DNA of 15,620 nucleotides from an uncultured Oscillibacter sp. (GCA_900550685.1 URTS01000035.1:1-15620), one strand, 5' to 3'; numbered from the stretch's first letter, positions 1 to 7,221 are shown. Notes: generated by a model not told the origin, from the sequence alone. Numbers and translations: made by a program.

Positions 1-170
1 TAGTAATTCCGCTTTTTATCATCCCGGACAAACAGGTTTTTTGCATCCCATTCCGGGTAAGGCAGGGCAACAGAATCCAGTTCCTCCATGTTGAAAACGG
101 CCTTATGCTCCGTGATCTCATGGGGAATATTTTGTTCGGCAAGATACCGGTAAACTTCTGCTTTGTTCAT
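1..170 (-). CDS. Prolyl-tRNA deacylase, YbaK/PrdX (ProX) family, N-terminal part
   Basis: The first 56 residues of a protein whose 3' end lies beyond the window. The residues ALPYPEWDAKNLFVRDDKKR (about 35-54) match the conserved core of PrdX/ProX proteins, free-standing relatives of the ProRS INS editing domain that hydrolyse Ala-tRNA(Pro) (or Cys-tRNA(Pro) in YbaK) in the cytoplasm and so protect proline codons from mistranslation. The conserved 'KNLF' lysine, needed for deacylation in the family, is present. The ATG is preceded by AGGGTGA about 4 bases upstream. It lies only 33 bases behind the stop of the carboxypeptidase gene on the same strand with no terminator between, so the two are probably cotranscribed. 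The family call is firm for the visible part; the tRNA specificity cannot be read. Confidence 0.85.
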   Translation of the reverse strand, partial: MNKAEVYRYLAEQNIPHEITEHKAVFNMEELDSVALPYPEWDAKNLFVRDDKKRNY

Positions 171-203
171 AGTTTCACCCTATCAGTTTTTCCAGCCAGG
201 GAC

Positions 204-1562
204 TCAGCGGCGGTGGCGGCCCCGGTAGCCGCTGCTGTAGCTGCGGTAGCTGCGGCCGTAGCGCCGCCGGCGGCTGCCCCGGGTGAAGTACAGCACCAAC
301 AGCAGCACGATCAGCACCAGCACTACCACGATGCCGGTCCGGACGGCGGGCTTCTGGAAGAACAGCGTCACGTCATGGCGGAAAACCATCAGCTTGTCGG
401 CCTCTACGTCGTTGCTGGCCAGCAGGTCCACGGTGGCATAGGAGGTGTCGCCGTCCTTCAGCTCCATGGTGCCCAGCTTCTGCCCGGCGGTGATGGGGGC
501 CTCCTGGTCCTCCGGCAGGGTGATGACCCGTTCCAGATCCTCCGGGTTCAGGTCTTTGGGGAAAAGGACCTCCACATCATCGGCGGGGTGGACGGTGACA
601 TAATCCGTTTTGGAAAGGCTCACCGGCACCTCCTGAATGATCTCCTTGCCCTCCAGAATGGTGCGGTAGGCAAAGTTGTCGAAAGCCCAGTTGAAAAGCA
701 GATTGGTGTCGTAAAAGCTGTAGGTCCGGATCTCGCCGTCCTCCAGCGTTACCCGGTCGCCCCCCAGCACCACGCTGATGAAGTGCAGACTGCCCCGGGT
801 GGCGGAGGACACCAGGCAGTGTCCGGCGGCGTCGGTGGAGCCGGTCTTGATGCCGTGAGCATCCTTGTTCCGGTAGCCCCGGGAGCGCCAGGTGTCAATG
901 AGGAAGTTGGTGGTGTGCAGGGTCCGGGCGGGGGAGAGGTTGGTGGCCGGGACGGTGTAGGTGCCGGTGTCGCAGATGGTGAGGAAATCCGGGTATTCCA
1001 GGGCCGCCTTGGTGATGAGGTACATGTCCCAGGCGGAGGTGTAGTGCTGGGGATCGTGCAGGCCGTTGGGATTGGCAAAGTGGGTGTTCTCGCAGCCCAG
1101 CTCCTGGGCCTTGGCGTTCATGGCGTCCACAAAGGCGGACACGGAACCGGCCACGGCCTCGCCCAGGATGTCGCAGGCCTCATTGGCGGACACCACCAGC
1201 ATGCAGTACATCAGGTTCCGGACGGTCATGTTCTCTCCCACCTTGATACCGGCGGAGCTGCCGTCCGCAGACAGGCCCTCCAGCGCGGTGGCGGTGGCGG
1301 TCAGCTCCTGGTCCATAGACAGCTTCCCGGCCTTGATGGCATCCAGAGTCAGCAGGGCTGTCATGATCTTGGTAAGGCTGGCTGGGTATAATTCGTCATG
1401 CTCGTTTTTGGCGTAGACCACGGCGCCGGTGTTGGCGTCTATCAGCAGCGCGGCCTTGGAGTGGAGCTCCGGTGCCTCCTGGGCGGAGGCGGCAGGGGTG
1501 AGGAACAGGGCGGTGATGCAGGCGCAGAGTAAAAAAACAGAGACAAAGCGTTTGATTTTCAT
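204..1562 (-). CDS. D-alanyl-D-alanine carboxypeptidase (penicillin-binding protein, peptidase S11)
   Basis: A 452-residue exported serine peptidase of the PBP5/DacA-DacF type that removes the terminal D-Ala from peptidoglycan pentapeptides outside the membrane. All three penicilloyl-serine motifs are present: SLTK (Ser62 nucleophile, Lys65), SAN (125-127) and KTG (239-241). A signal peptide with cleavage after ASA (about residue 27) opens the protein. After the catalytic and C-terminal beta domains comes a true hydrophobic helix (about 409-427) and then a 25-residue tail rich in Arg, Tyr and Ser, unlike the short amphipathic anchor of classical PBP5. I chose the ATG at 1562 over the upstream ATG at 1634 because AGGAG lies 6 bases ahead (1569-1573) and it begins directly with the signal peptide. 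It diverges from the comEA operon. Function is secure; which dac paralogue it is cannot be told. Confidence 0.95.
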   Translation of the reverse strand: MKIKRFVSVFLLCACITALFLTPAASAQEAPELHSKAALLIDANTGAVVYAKNEHDELYPASLTKIMTALLTLDAIKAGKLSMDQELTATATALEGLSADGSSAGIKVGENMTVRNLMYCMLVVSANEACDILGEAVAGSVSAFVDAMNAKAQELGCENTHFANPNGLHDPQHYTSAWDMYLITKAALEYPDFLTICDTGTYTVPATNLSPARTLHTTNFLIDTWRSRGYRNKDAHGIKTGSTDAAGHCLVSSATRGSLHFISVVLGGDRVTLEDGEIRTYSFYDTNLLFNWAFDNFAYRTILEGKEIIQEVPVSLSKTDYVTVHPADDVEVLFPKDLNPEDLERVITLPEDQEAPITAGQKLGTMELKDGDTSYATVDLLASNDVEADKLMVFRHDVTLFFQKPAVRTGIVVVLVLIVLLLVLYFTRGSRRRRYGRSYRSYSSGYRGRHRR

Positions 1563-1581
1563 ATCTTTCTCCTGAAGATTA

Positions 1582-1590
1582 TGGTATACT
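1582..1590 (+). promoter_or_regulatory. Predicted extended -10 promoter for the comEA-two-component operon
   Basis: TGG followed by TATACT (1585-1590) forms an extended -10; no recognisable -35 stands 17 bases upstream. The next three bases, GAT, are the same as after the minus-strand -10, giving the inverted pair TATACTGAT (1585-1593) and ATCAGTATA (1650-1658). The transcript would start near 1597 and overlap the leader of the divergent gene. Moderate support only. Confidence 0.4.
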
Positions 1591-1652
1591 GATAAAATAG
1601 AACGGCAGAGACAGAAACTACCATGATTCGACATGGATCGACTAGTAGCATC

Positions 1653-1681
1653 AGTATATCAGATAATTCGGAGGAGTTCAA
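1653..1681 (-). promoter_or_regulatory. Predicted sigma-A promoter for the carboxypeptidase gene
   Basis: Read on the minus strand: TTGAAC (1676-1681), a 17-base spacer and TATACT (1653-1658), with TGA directly before the -10 (extended -10 form). The expected start near 1646 leaves an untranslated leader of about 84 bases. The -35 overlaps the region of the comEA ribosome binding site on the other strand. Confidence 0.6.
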
Positions 1682-1683
1682 CC

Positions 1684-2064
1684 ATGAGAGCAAAGTTAAA
1701 AGCTGTCAAAACGGAACTCATCCTGCTGGGGCTGGCGGCGGTGTTCCTGGGGGCGCTGTGGGGCGTTTCCGTCCGGGACCGGGTCATGCCGGAGCCGGTG
1801 GCGGTGTCCACGGAAAAGGACCTGCCGCCGGAGGAGATCCAGGTGGTCCTGGTGGACCTGAACACCGCCGGAGTCGATGAGCTGACCACCCTGCCGGGCA
1901 TCGGCGAGAGTTTGGCCAAACGGATCGTTGACTACCGGACCGAGCACGGCCCCTTTGAAAGTCCGGAGGCGCTGATGGAGGTCTCCGGCATCGGAGAGAA
2001 AAAATTGGAGGAGCTGCGGGACTATGTGACCGTGGCAGGTGAAAGCGAAGGAGCGCAGTCTTGA
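1684..2064 (+). CDS. ComEA-like helix-hairpin-helix membrane protein
   Basis: A 126-residue protein with a short basic N-terminus, one transmembrane helix (about 11-30), a linker, and a ComEA-type tandem helix-hairpin-helix region (about 56-120) carrying the two hairpins LPGIGES and VSGIGEKK. In competence systems such domains bind double-stranded DNA outside the membrane and hand it to ComEC. The SLBB domain that precedes the HhH region in full-length ComEA of Gram-positives is absent, so this is a short form. GGAGGAG (1670-1676) lies 7 bases before this ATG, which decides the start over the in-frame ATG at 1633. It heads a plus-strand operon: its stop TGA overlaps the TTG start of the response regulator. 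A role in DNA uptake is inferred from the domain; no comEC, comEB or pilus gene is adjacent. Confidence 0.85.
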   Translation: MRAKLKAVKTELILLGLAAVFLGALWGVSVRDRVMPEPVAVSTEKDLPPEEIQVVLVDLNTAGVDELTTLPGIGESLAKRIVDYRTEHGPFESPEALMEVSGIGEKKLEELRDYVTVAGESEGAQS

Positions 2065-2738
2065 GAATTTTAGTGGTGGATGACGAAAAGACCCTGGTAA
2101 AGGGGATGAAGTTCAATCTGGAAAACGAGGGCTATGAGGTGGAGTGTGCCTATGACGGTGCGGCGGCCCTGGAACTGGCCCGGGAGGGCCGGTTCGATCT
2201 GCTCATTCTGGATGTGATGATGCCGGAGATGGACGGCATCGAGGCCTGCATGAAGATCCGGGAGTTTTCCAACGTGCCCATCATCATGCTGACGGCCAAG
2301 AGCGAGGACGCCGACAAGCTGATGGGCTTTGAGTCCGGGGCAGACGATTATCTGACCAAACCTTTCAACATTCTGGAGCTGAAGGCCCGGGTCCGGGCCC
2401 TGCTGCGGCGGGCCGCGGGGGTCCAGCGGAGCCAGGGGAGCCTGCTGACCGTGGGGAAGATCACCCTGAACACCGAGGAGCGGGTAGCTATCCGGGACGG
2501 GGAGACGGTAGATCTCACCGCCAAGGAATACGACCTTATCGAGCTGCTGATGCGCAATCCCCGGCGGGTCTACAGCCGGGAAAACCTGATGAACGTGGTA
2601 TGGGGCTACACCTACGCCGGGGACTACCGCACCGTGGACGTGCATATCCGCCGCCTGCGGGAAAAGCTGGAAGAAAATCCGGCGGAGCCGGACCATATCA
2701 TGACCAAGTGGGGAGTGGGCTACTATTTCAAGGGATAA
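2061..2738 (+). CDS. OmpR-family response regulator
   Basis: A 225-residue cytoplasmic transcription factor. The receiver domain (about 1-115) shows the acidic pair D7-D8, phosphoacceptor D51, conserved T78 and K100-P101. The winged-helix DNA-binding domain (about 128-224) ends with the recognition-helix pattern TVDVHIRRLREKLEENP and a wing ending GVGYYF. The start is TTG at 2061, inside the overlap TTGA with the comEA stop; GAAGGAG at 2046-2052 stands 8 bases upstream and the protein begins exactly with the receiver's first strand (RILVVDDEK), so the TTG is well supported. The histidine kinase gene follows at once. Closest in look to PhoP/WalR/MtrA-type regulators; the target genes are unknown, though the operon's GerMN protein suggests an envelope-related regulon. 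Confidence 0.96.
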   Translation: MRILVVDDEKTLVKGMKFNLENEGYEVECAYDGAAALELAREGRFDLLILDVMMPEMDGIEACMKIREFSNVPIIMLTAKSEDADKLMGFESGADDYLTKPFNILELKARVRALLRRAAGVQRSQGSLLTVGKITLNTEERVAIRDGETVDLTAKEYDLIELLMRNPRRVYSRENLMNVVWGYTYAGDYRTVDVHIRRLREKLEENPAEPDHIMTKWGVGYYFKG

Positions 2739-2760
2739 ACGCAGGGTCTTCTGGGGCAGT

Positions 2761-4155
2761 TTGCAGCTGAAATTCGGCCTGAGCTACATCGCCGTCATCG
2801 CGGCGGTGCTGCTTTTGCTGAACACATACCCCCTGCTGGTCAGCGAGGACCTGGTGTTCCGGTCCAAGGAGACCACTATGCAGGGCAGCGTGTCCGTGAT
2901 GGTATACTCCCTGTCTGGATTGGACAAGCTGAATCCGGAAAACGTGTCTGCCGCCATGGCGGTGGTGGAGGAAACGGGCCTCAGCCGGGTGCTGGTGACG
3001 GACAGCTCCGGACTGGTGCTCTACGACACCCGGGAGACCTTGGGGGCCGTGGGAAAGTACACCTTCTACTCCGAGATCGTTCAGGCGCTGGAGGGCTACG
3101 ACGCCTTTTCCTGCGCTTACCGGGACGGAGCCTTCCGCAGCCGGGCGGCCTCCCCGGTGCTGTATCAGAACCGGATCATCGGCTCGGTCTATGCCTATGA
3201 ATACGACACGGAGCAGGCGGCCCTGCTGGAGGGCCTGCAGAGCAACCTGCTGAAGCTCTCCGGCATCATTGCGCTGAGCGTGGTGGTGCTGAGCTTCATT
3301 CTTTCCCGGATGCTGACGCGGAAGATTGGCCTGCTGCTGACCGGCATCCGCAAAGTGCGGGAGGGCGCCTATGAGCACCGGACCCACATTCCCGGCCGGG
3401 ACGAGATCGCCCAGATCGGCGAAGAGTTCAACAGCCTGACGGACCGGCTTCAGACCACGGAGACCCTGCGCCGCCGGTTTGTGTCCGATGCCAGCCATGA
3501 GCTGAAAACGCCCCTGGCGGCCATCCGGCTGCTGACGGACTCCATTTTGCAGACAGACAACATGGACATGGAAACGGTCCGGGACTTCGTGACGGACATC
3601 GGCAGCGAGTCGGAGCGCCTCAGCCGGATCACCGAGGACCTGCTGCGCCTGACCAGGCTGGACAGCAACCAGATGGATCAGCCGGAGGTGGTGGAGGTAG
3701 TCCCGGTGCTGGAACAGGTGATGCGGATGATGAGCCTGCTGGCCCAGGAAAAGGACACGGAGCTGACCTGCCAGGCGGCGGAGGACTGCCGGGTGCTGGC
3801 CACCAGGGGCGAGGTCCATCAGGTGATCTACAACCTGGTGGACAACGCCGTGAAATACAGCGGCAGCCATGGAAAGGTCCACGTGGAGCTGCGGCGGGAA
3901 GCGCACACAGTGGTGCTGACGGTGGCGGACAACGGCCCCGGCATTCCGGAGGAGGATCTGCCCCGGGTGTTTGAGCGGTTCTACCGGGTGGATAAGGCCC
4001 GGTCCCGGGCCGCAGGCGGCACCGGCTTGGGGTTGTCCATCGTGCAGGACACGGTGATGAAGCGGGGCGGCACGGTCTCTGCCGCCAACCGGCCGGAGGG
4101 CGGCGCGGTGTTTACCGTCCGCTGGCCCCAGGCGGAAGGAGGCGGCGCGGCATGA
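2761..4155 (+). CDS. Sensor histidine kinase, HAMP-HisKA-HATPase type
   Basis: At least 464 residues: a membrane helix (about 5-25), an extracytoplasmic sensing region (about 28-160), a second membrane helix (about 165-185), a HAMP linker, a HisKA domain with the H-box SHELKTP (phosphorylated His246), and a HATPase domain with N-box YNLVDNAVKYS, G1 ADNGPGIP, F-box FERFYRVDKAR and G2 GGTGLGLSI. It should phosphorylate the regulator just upstream. No ATG or GTG is available near the 5' end. The listed start is TTG at 2761, but an ATT at 2725 with GGGGAG 10 bases before it would add SRDKRRVFWGS, a basic cytoplasmic N-terminus typical of such kinases, overlapping the regulator gene. The start is therefore uncertain. 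The stop overlaps the next start (ATGA). The extracellular fold was not identified and the signal is unknown. Confidence 0.93.
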   Translation: MQLKFGLSYIAVIAAVLLLLNTYPLLVSEDLVFRSKETTMQGSVSVMVYSLSGLDKLNPENVSAAMAVVEETGLSRVLVTDSSGLVLYDTRETLGAVGKYTFYSEIVQALEGYDAFSCAYRDGAFRSRAASPVLYQNRIIGSVYAYEYDTEQAALLEGLQSNLLKLSGIIALSVVVLSFILSRMLTRKIGLLLTGIRKVREGAYEHRTHIPGRDEIAQIGEEFNSLTDRLQTTETLRRRFVSDASHELKTPLAAIRLLTDSILQTDNMDMETVRDFVTDIGSESERLSRITEDLLRLTRLDSNQMDQPEVVEVVPVLEQVMRMMSLLAQEKDTELTCQAAEDCRVLATRGEVHQVIYNLVDNAVKYSGSHGKVHVELRREAHTVVLTVADNGPGIPEEDLPRVFERFYRVDKARSRAAGGTGLGLSIVQDTVMKRGGTVSAANRPEGGAVFTVRWPQAEGGGAA

Positions 4156-5060
4156 TGAAAAAGCGCTGGCTGGCCATTGCGGTGCTGACGGCGCTGCTGA
4201 TGGTCATTGGCGGCACCATCGGCACGGTGAGCATCCGCCAGGAAAATGTCCACAGCTACAGCCTGTATTTTGTGGAGGAGGACCTCCGGGCCGCAGGCGG
4301 CGGCGACGCCCTCCGGGCAGAGGAACGGACGGTGAACGACGGCGCTCTTTCCACGGAGGAACTGGCGGGAACGCTGATGGAGGAGCTGATGAAAGGGCCG
4401 GTGGACCCCACCCTGGAAAGCCCCTTTCCCAAGGGCACCGGGGTGAACCTGGTGGAGCGGAAGGGGACGGAGATCCACGTGGACCTCTCCGGGGCGTACA
4501 GCAGTCTTTCCGGTGTGGAGCTGTCCCTGGCGGATTATGCCGTCACCATGACCCTGACCCAGCTGCCGGACGTGGCCCGGGTGCGGATTACTGTGGCGGG
4601 CAGCGATCTGGATTACCGCAGCCGCCAGGTGTTCCTGGCCCGGGACATCCTCTTTGTGCCCAAGGAGGACGTGGTGGGCACGGTGACGGCCCAGCTGTAT
4701 TTCCTCAATGAGGCCGGGGAGCTGGTACCGGAGGAACGGACGCTGAGCCTGTACGAGGGCGACACCCAGGTGTCCGCCGTGATCCGGGCCCTGGAAAACG
4801 GTCCGGAGGCCAAGGAGCTGCAAACGGTGTGGCCGGAGGGCTTCAAGGTCCGGAAATCCTGGCTGGAGGAGGGCACCTGTTATGTAAGCCTCTCCTCCGC
4901 CCTGCTGGAGGGCCAGCCGGACCCGGCGGCGCTGTCCCAGGCCATCGGCTCCCTGGAAGCGTCCCTCATGTCCCTGGAAGCGGTGGAGGAAGTGCGCTTC
5001 CTGGTGGACGGCGAATTCTCTGAGACCTATGGCCCGGTGACACTGCCCGGTGGGCCTTGA
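4152..5060 (+). CDS. GerMN-domain protein, two-component system partner
   Basis: A 302-residue protein with an N-terminal membrane helix (about 5-28) and two GerMN-like domains (about 35-155 and 170-295). Each shows the family pattern of a short strand followed by a helix ending in L-x-x-GP (LMEELMKGPVDP; IRALENGPEAK) and then a strand of the form V-x-V-D/S-L-S (IHVDLSGAYSSL; CYVSLSSALL). GerMN domains occur in B. subtilis GerM and in actinobacterial LpqB, acting outside the membrane in wall or sporulation processes. There is no lipobox cysteine, so this copy is membrane-anchored and not a lipoprotein. AAGGAGG (4136-4142) stands 9 bases before the ATG, which overlaps the kinase stop by 4 bases; coupling with the kinase is likely. 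The exact function is not known. Confidence 0.85.
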   Translation: MMKKRWLAIAVLTALLMVIGGTIGTVSIRQENVHSYSLYFVEEDLRAAGGGDALRAEERTVNDGALSTEELAGTLMEELMKGPVDPTLESPFPKGTGVNLVERKGTEIHVDLSGAYSSLSGVELSLADYAVTMTLTQLPDVARVRITVAGSDLDYRSRQVFLARDILFVPKEDVVGTVTAQLYFLNEAGELVPEERTLSLYEGDTQVSAVIRALENGPEAKELQTVWPEGFKVRKSWLEEGTCYVSLSSALLEGQPDPAALSQAIGSLEASLMSLEAVEEVRFLVDGEFSETYGPVTLPGGP

Positions 5061-5085
5061 TTTGTTCATATTTGGCGTGTAACAT
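5057..5085 (+). promoter_or_regulatory. Predicted promoter for the 652-residue membrane protein gene
   Basis: TTGATT (5057-5062), a 17-base spacer and TAACAT (5080-5085). The -35 overlaps the stop codon of the GerMN gene. The expected start is near 5092, just ahead of two palindromes. Confidence 0.4.
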
Positions 5086-5103
5086 AGTGCTTTACGGATT
5101 ATA

Positions 5104-5130
5104 CTCCCGCGCGGGAGGCAGTTTAACTGC
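5104..5130. promoter_or_regulatory. Two adjacent palindromes in the leader of the 652-residue protein gene
   Basis: CTCCCGC/GCGGGAG (5104-5117) is a perfect 14-base palindrome. It is followed directly by GCAGTT-T-AACTGC (5118-5130). The second ends just before the GGAAAGGA ribosome binding site (5131-5138). They could be protein operators, or small RNA hairpins (stems of 5 with loops of 4 and 3) next to the ribosome binding site. There is no T-run, so a terminator for the upstream operon is unlikely. Confidence 0.5.
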
Positions 5131-5146
5131 GGAAAGGAATACGGCA

Positions 5147-7105
5147 ATGCCATTTACCTTCAACTTCGGCAATTTCGGCGGCTTCAACCCAGGCGGTTTC
5201 AATCCCGGCGGCTATCAGACCGGGGAGGGCCAGCCGGATTTCACCCAGCGGCCCCAGAAGGAGCGCAAGCCCCGGAAGCCCATCGGCACCCCCCTGACCC
5301 GGACCCTTATCAACATCGCCGTTACGGCGCTGGTGGGGCTGGTGTACTTCTATGTGGAGCTGCCGGCCCTGAACCCCCACGCGGAGGAGTTCTATTTCTT
5401 CGTGTTCCTGCTGTGCGCCGTGTACTGCGGCTGCGCGGTGCTGACCTCCGGCTTTCAGGGCACCGGGGCCAGGGGCTACTTCGGCTTTGTGAAAAAACAG
5501 TGCACCGTGCCCTTCTTCGTCATCATCGCCATGATCGCCGCCATCGCCATAGGCTCCATCGCCTCCTGGGTTGTGCTGCGGGCCGGGACCTACAGCAAGC
5601 TGCTGCCCCTGACCACCGGCGACTTTGCTTCGGAGGTGGAGGAGATCCGCTACGACCAGATCCCCATGCTGGACAGCGACTCTGCCGCCCGCCTGGGCAG
5701 CCGGAAGCTGGGCGAATTGGCGGATATGGTGTCCCAGTTTGAGATCCTGCCCAACTACACTCAGATCAACTACAAGGGCCGTCCCGTCCGGGTCACCAGC
5801 CTGGCCTACGGGGACTTCATCAAGTGGTTTACCAACCGCTCCAACGGTCTGCCTGCCTATATCGTCATTGACATGGTGACCCAGGAGGCGGAGGTGGTCC
5901 GGCTGGATGAGGGCATGAAGTACACCACGGCGGAGCATTTCGGCCGGAACCTGAACCGCCACCTGCGGTTCCAGTACCCCACCATGATGTTCGACGAGCC
6001 GGTCTTTGAGATCGACGAGGAGGGCACGCCCTACTGGGTCTGCTCCCGGATCGTCAAGCGCATCGGCCTCTTCGGCGGTACGGATGTGAAGGGCGCCGTG
6101 CTGGTGAACGCCATCAACGGCGAGAGCCAGTACTATGAGGATGTGCCCACCTGGGTGGACCGGCTGTATTCCTCTGATATCATCATGGAGCAGTACGACT
6201 ATTACGGCCAGTACCACAACGGCTTCCTCAACGCCTATTTCGGCCAGCGGGACGTGACGCTGACTACCGCAGGCTGGAACTATATCGCCATCAACGACGA
6301 TGTGTATATGTACACCGGTGTCACCTCTGTGACTTCCGACCAGTCCAACATCGGCTTCATCCTCACCAACCAGCGCACCAAGGAGACCCGGTTCTATCCC
6401 TGCGCCGGTGCCACGGAGACCTCCGCCCAGAGTTCGGCCCAGAGCCAGGTGCAGCAGATGCGCTACTCCGCCACCTTCCCCCTGCTGCTGAACATCGCTG
6501 ACCAGCCTACCTACTTCATGGCTCTGAAGGGCGAGGACGGCCTGGTGAAGATGTACGCCATGGTGAACGTCCAGCAGTACAACATTGTGGAGACGGGCCA
6601 GACCGTGGCGGCATGCGAGGAGAATTACCGCCGGACGCTGGTGAACAACGGCATCATCGACAGTGCGGACGCAGAGGTCCCGGCGGAAAACCAGGAGCTT
6701 TGGGAGACAAAGGGCACCATTGCGGAGATCCGCAGCGCCGTCATCGAGGGCACCAGCGTCTATTACCTCCGCTTTGAGGGGGAGGATAGCTTCTCCGTGT
6801 ACGTCAGCGCTGCCCAGGTGCCGGAGGCCCCGCTGCTGAACGTGGGGGACACCGTCACCGTTTACTGGCGCAGCGGCACCCAGTGGATCACCGCCCGGCA
6901 GATCGCTGTGGAGAACCGAGCCGTGGCCGCCCCGCCGGAGGAACCGGCGGCGGAAGAGGAAACTGATTTGGGAGATAGTCCAGTTGCAGACGCAGATACA
7001 AGCGCGGTACAAAATGCGTCAGATGATTCTATGAAATCGCTGGCTGGCGGCGAATTGGGGTGGACAGACCCCAATGACTATGTGTTTTACAATGCTGGTA
7101 ACTGA
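5147..7105 (+). CDS. Unrecognised three-pass membrane protein with large extracytoplasmic domain
   Basis: 652 residues, not assigned to a family. In order: a Gly/Asn/Phe-rich repeat tail (1-25, with repeated GGFNP units), a basic linker (35-48), transmembrane helices at about 53-72, 82-101 and 122-144, then about 500 residues predicted outside the cell by the positive-inside rule. Within that domain, about 550-610 (GTIAEIRSAVIEG to NVGDTVTVYWR) has the alternating-strand look of a small OB-like beta barrel; the rest is rich in Tyr, Phe and Asp, with no catalytic motif I can name. The start ATG at 5147 has GGAAAGGA 8 bases upstream; the longer TTG-initiated reading at 5057 lacks a ribosome site. 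The last 50 or so codons are poorer in G+C and Asp/Ser-rich. It stands alone between a promoter and a terminator. An envelope role is inferred only from topology and context. Confidence 0.85.
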   Translation: MPFTFNFGNFGGFNPGGFNPGGYQTGEGQPDFTQRPQKERKPRKPIGTPLTRTLINIAVTALVGLVYFYVELPALNPHAEEFYFFVFLLCAVYCGCAVLTSGFQGTGARGYFGFVKKQCTVPFFVIIAMIAAIAIGSIASWVVLRAGTYSKLLPLTTGDFASEVEEIRYDQIPMLDSDSAARLGSRKLGELADMVSQFEILPNYTQINYKGRPVRVTSLAYGDFIKWFTNRSNGLPAYIVIDMVTQEAEVVRLDEGMKYTTAEHFGRNLNRHLRFQYPTMMFDEPVFEIDEEGTPYWVCSRIVKRIGLFGGTDVKGAVLVNAINGESQYYEDVPTWVDRLYSSDIIMEQYDYYGQYHNGFLNAYFGQRDVTLTTAGWNYIAINDDVYMYTGVTSVTSDQSNIGFILTNQRTKETRFYPCAGATETSAQSSAQSQVQQMRYSATFPLLLNIADQPTYFMALKGEDGLVKMYAMVNVQQYNIVETGQTVAACEENYRRTLVNNGIIDSADAEVPAENQELWETKGTIAEIRSAVIEGTSVYYLRFEGEDSFSVYVSAAQVPEAPLLNVGDTVTVYWRSGTQWITARQIAVENRAVAAPPEEPAAEEETDLGDSPVADADTSAVQNASDDSMKSLAGGELGWTDPNDYVFYNAGN

Positions 7106-7121
7106 GTAGATATTTGCAAAA

Positions 7122-7158
7122 GCCCCTAGGGAAACGAACTCCGGTTTTCCCTAGGGGC
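7122..7158 (+). terminator. Terminator after the 652-residue membrane protein gene
   Basis: A perfect 13-bp inverted repeat GCCCCTAGGGAAA / TTTCCCTAGGGGC with an 11-base loop starts 16 bases after the stop codon. The following tract (GGTTCTTGTCATT) is only partly T-rich, so efficiency may be moderate. Confidence 0.75.
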
Positions 7159-7221
7159 GGTTCTTGTCATTCCTGTCAAAATTCGCAGGGAAATTTTGGC
7201 TGACCGAGGAACAGCTTTCCG

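Noticed and set aside
1639..1667. TCGACT-N17-GATAAT as the comEA promoter
   Set aside because: The transcript would start inside the ribosome binding site (about 1674), leaving no room for a leader.
1633..1683. Longer ComEA-like start at 1633
   Set aside because: No ribosome site precedes it, while GGAGGAG stands before the ATG at 1684, directly ahead of the membrane helix.
5057..5146. TTG-initiated N-terminal extension of the 652-residue protein
   Set aside because: It would run through the predicted promoter and two palindromes and has no ribosome site; the ATG at 5147 does.
5123..7012. A 629-codon open frame on the minus strand opposite the 652-residue membrane protein gene, and similar long antisense frames at 2728-3906, 3981-5153, 8523-9713 and (plus strand) 105-1391 and 9984-11639
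   Set aside because: They mirror real genes with strong G/C third-position bias, which removes stop codons from the opposite strand. Their translations are His/Gly/Val/Gln-rich and show no domain, and no ribosome site fits.
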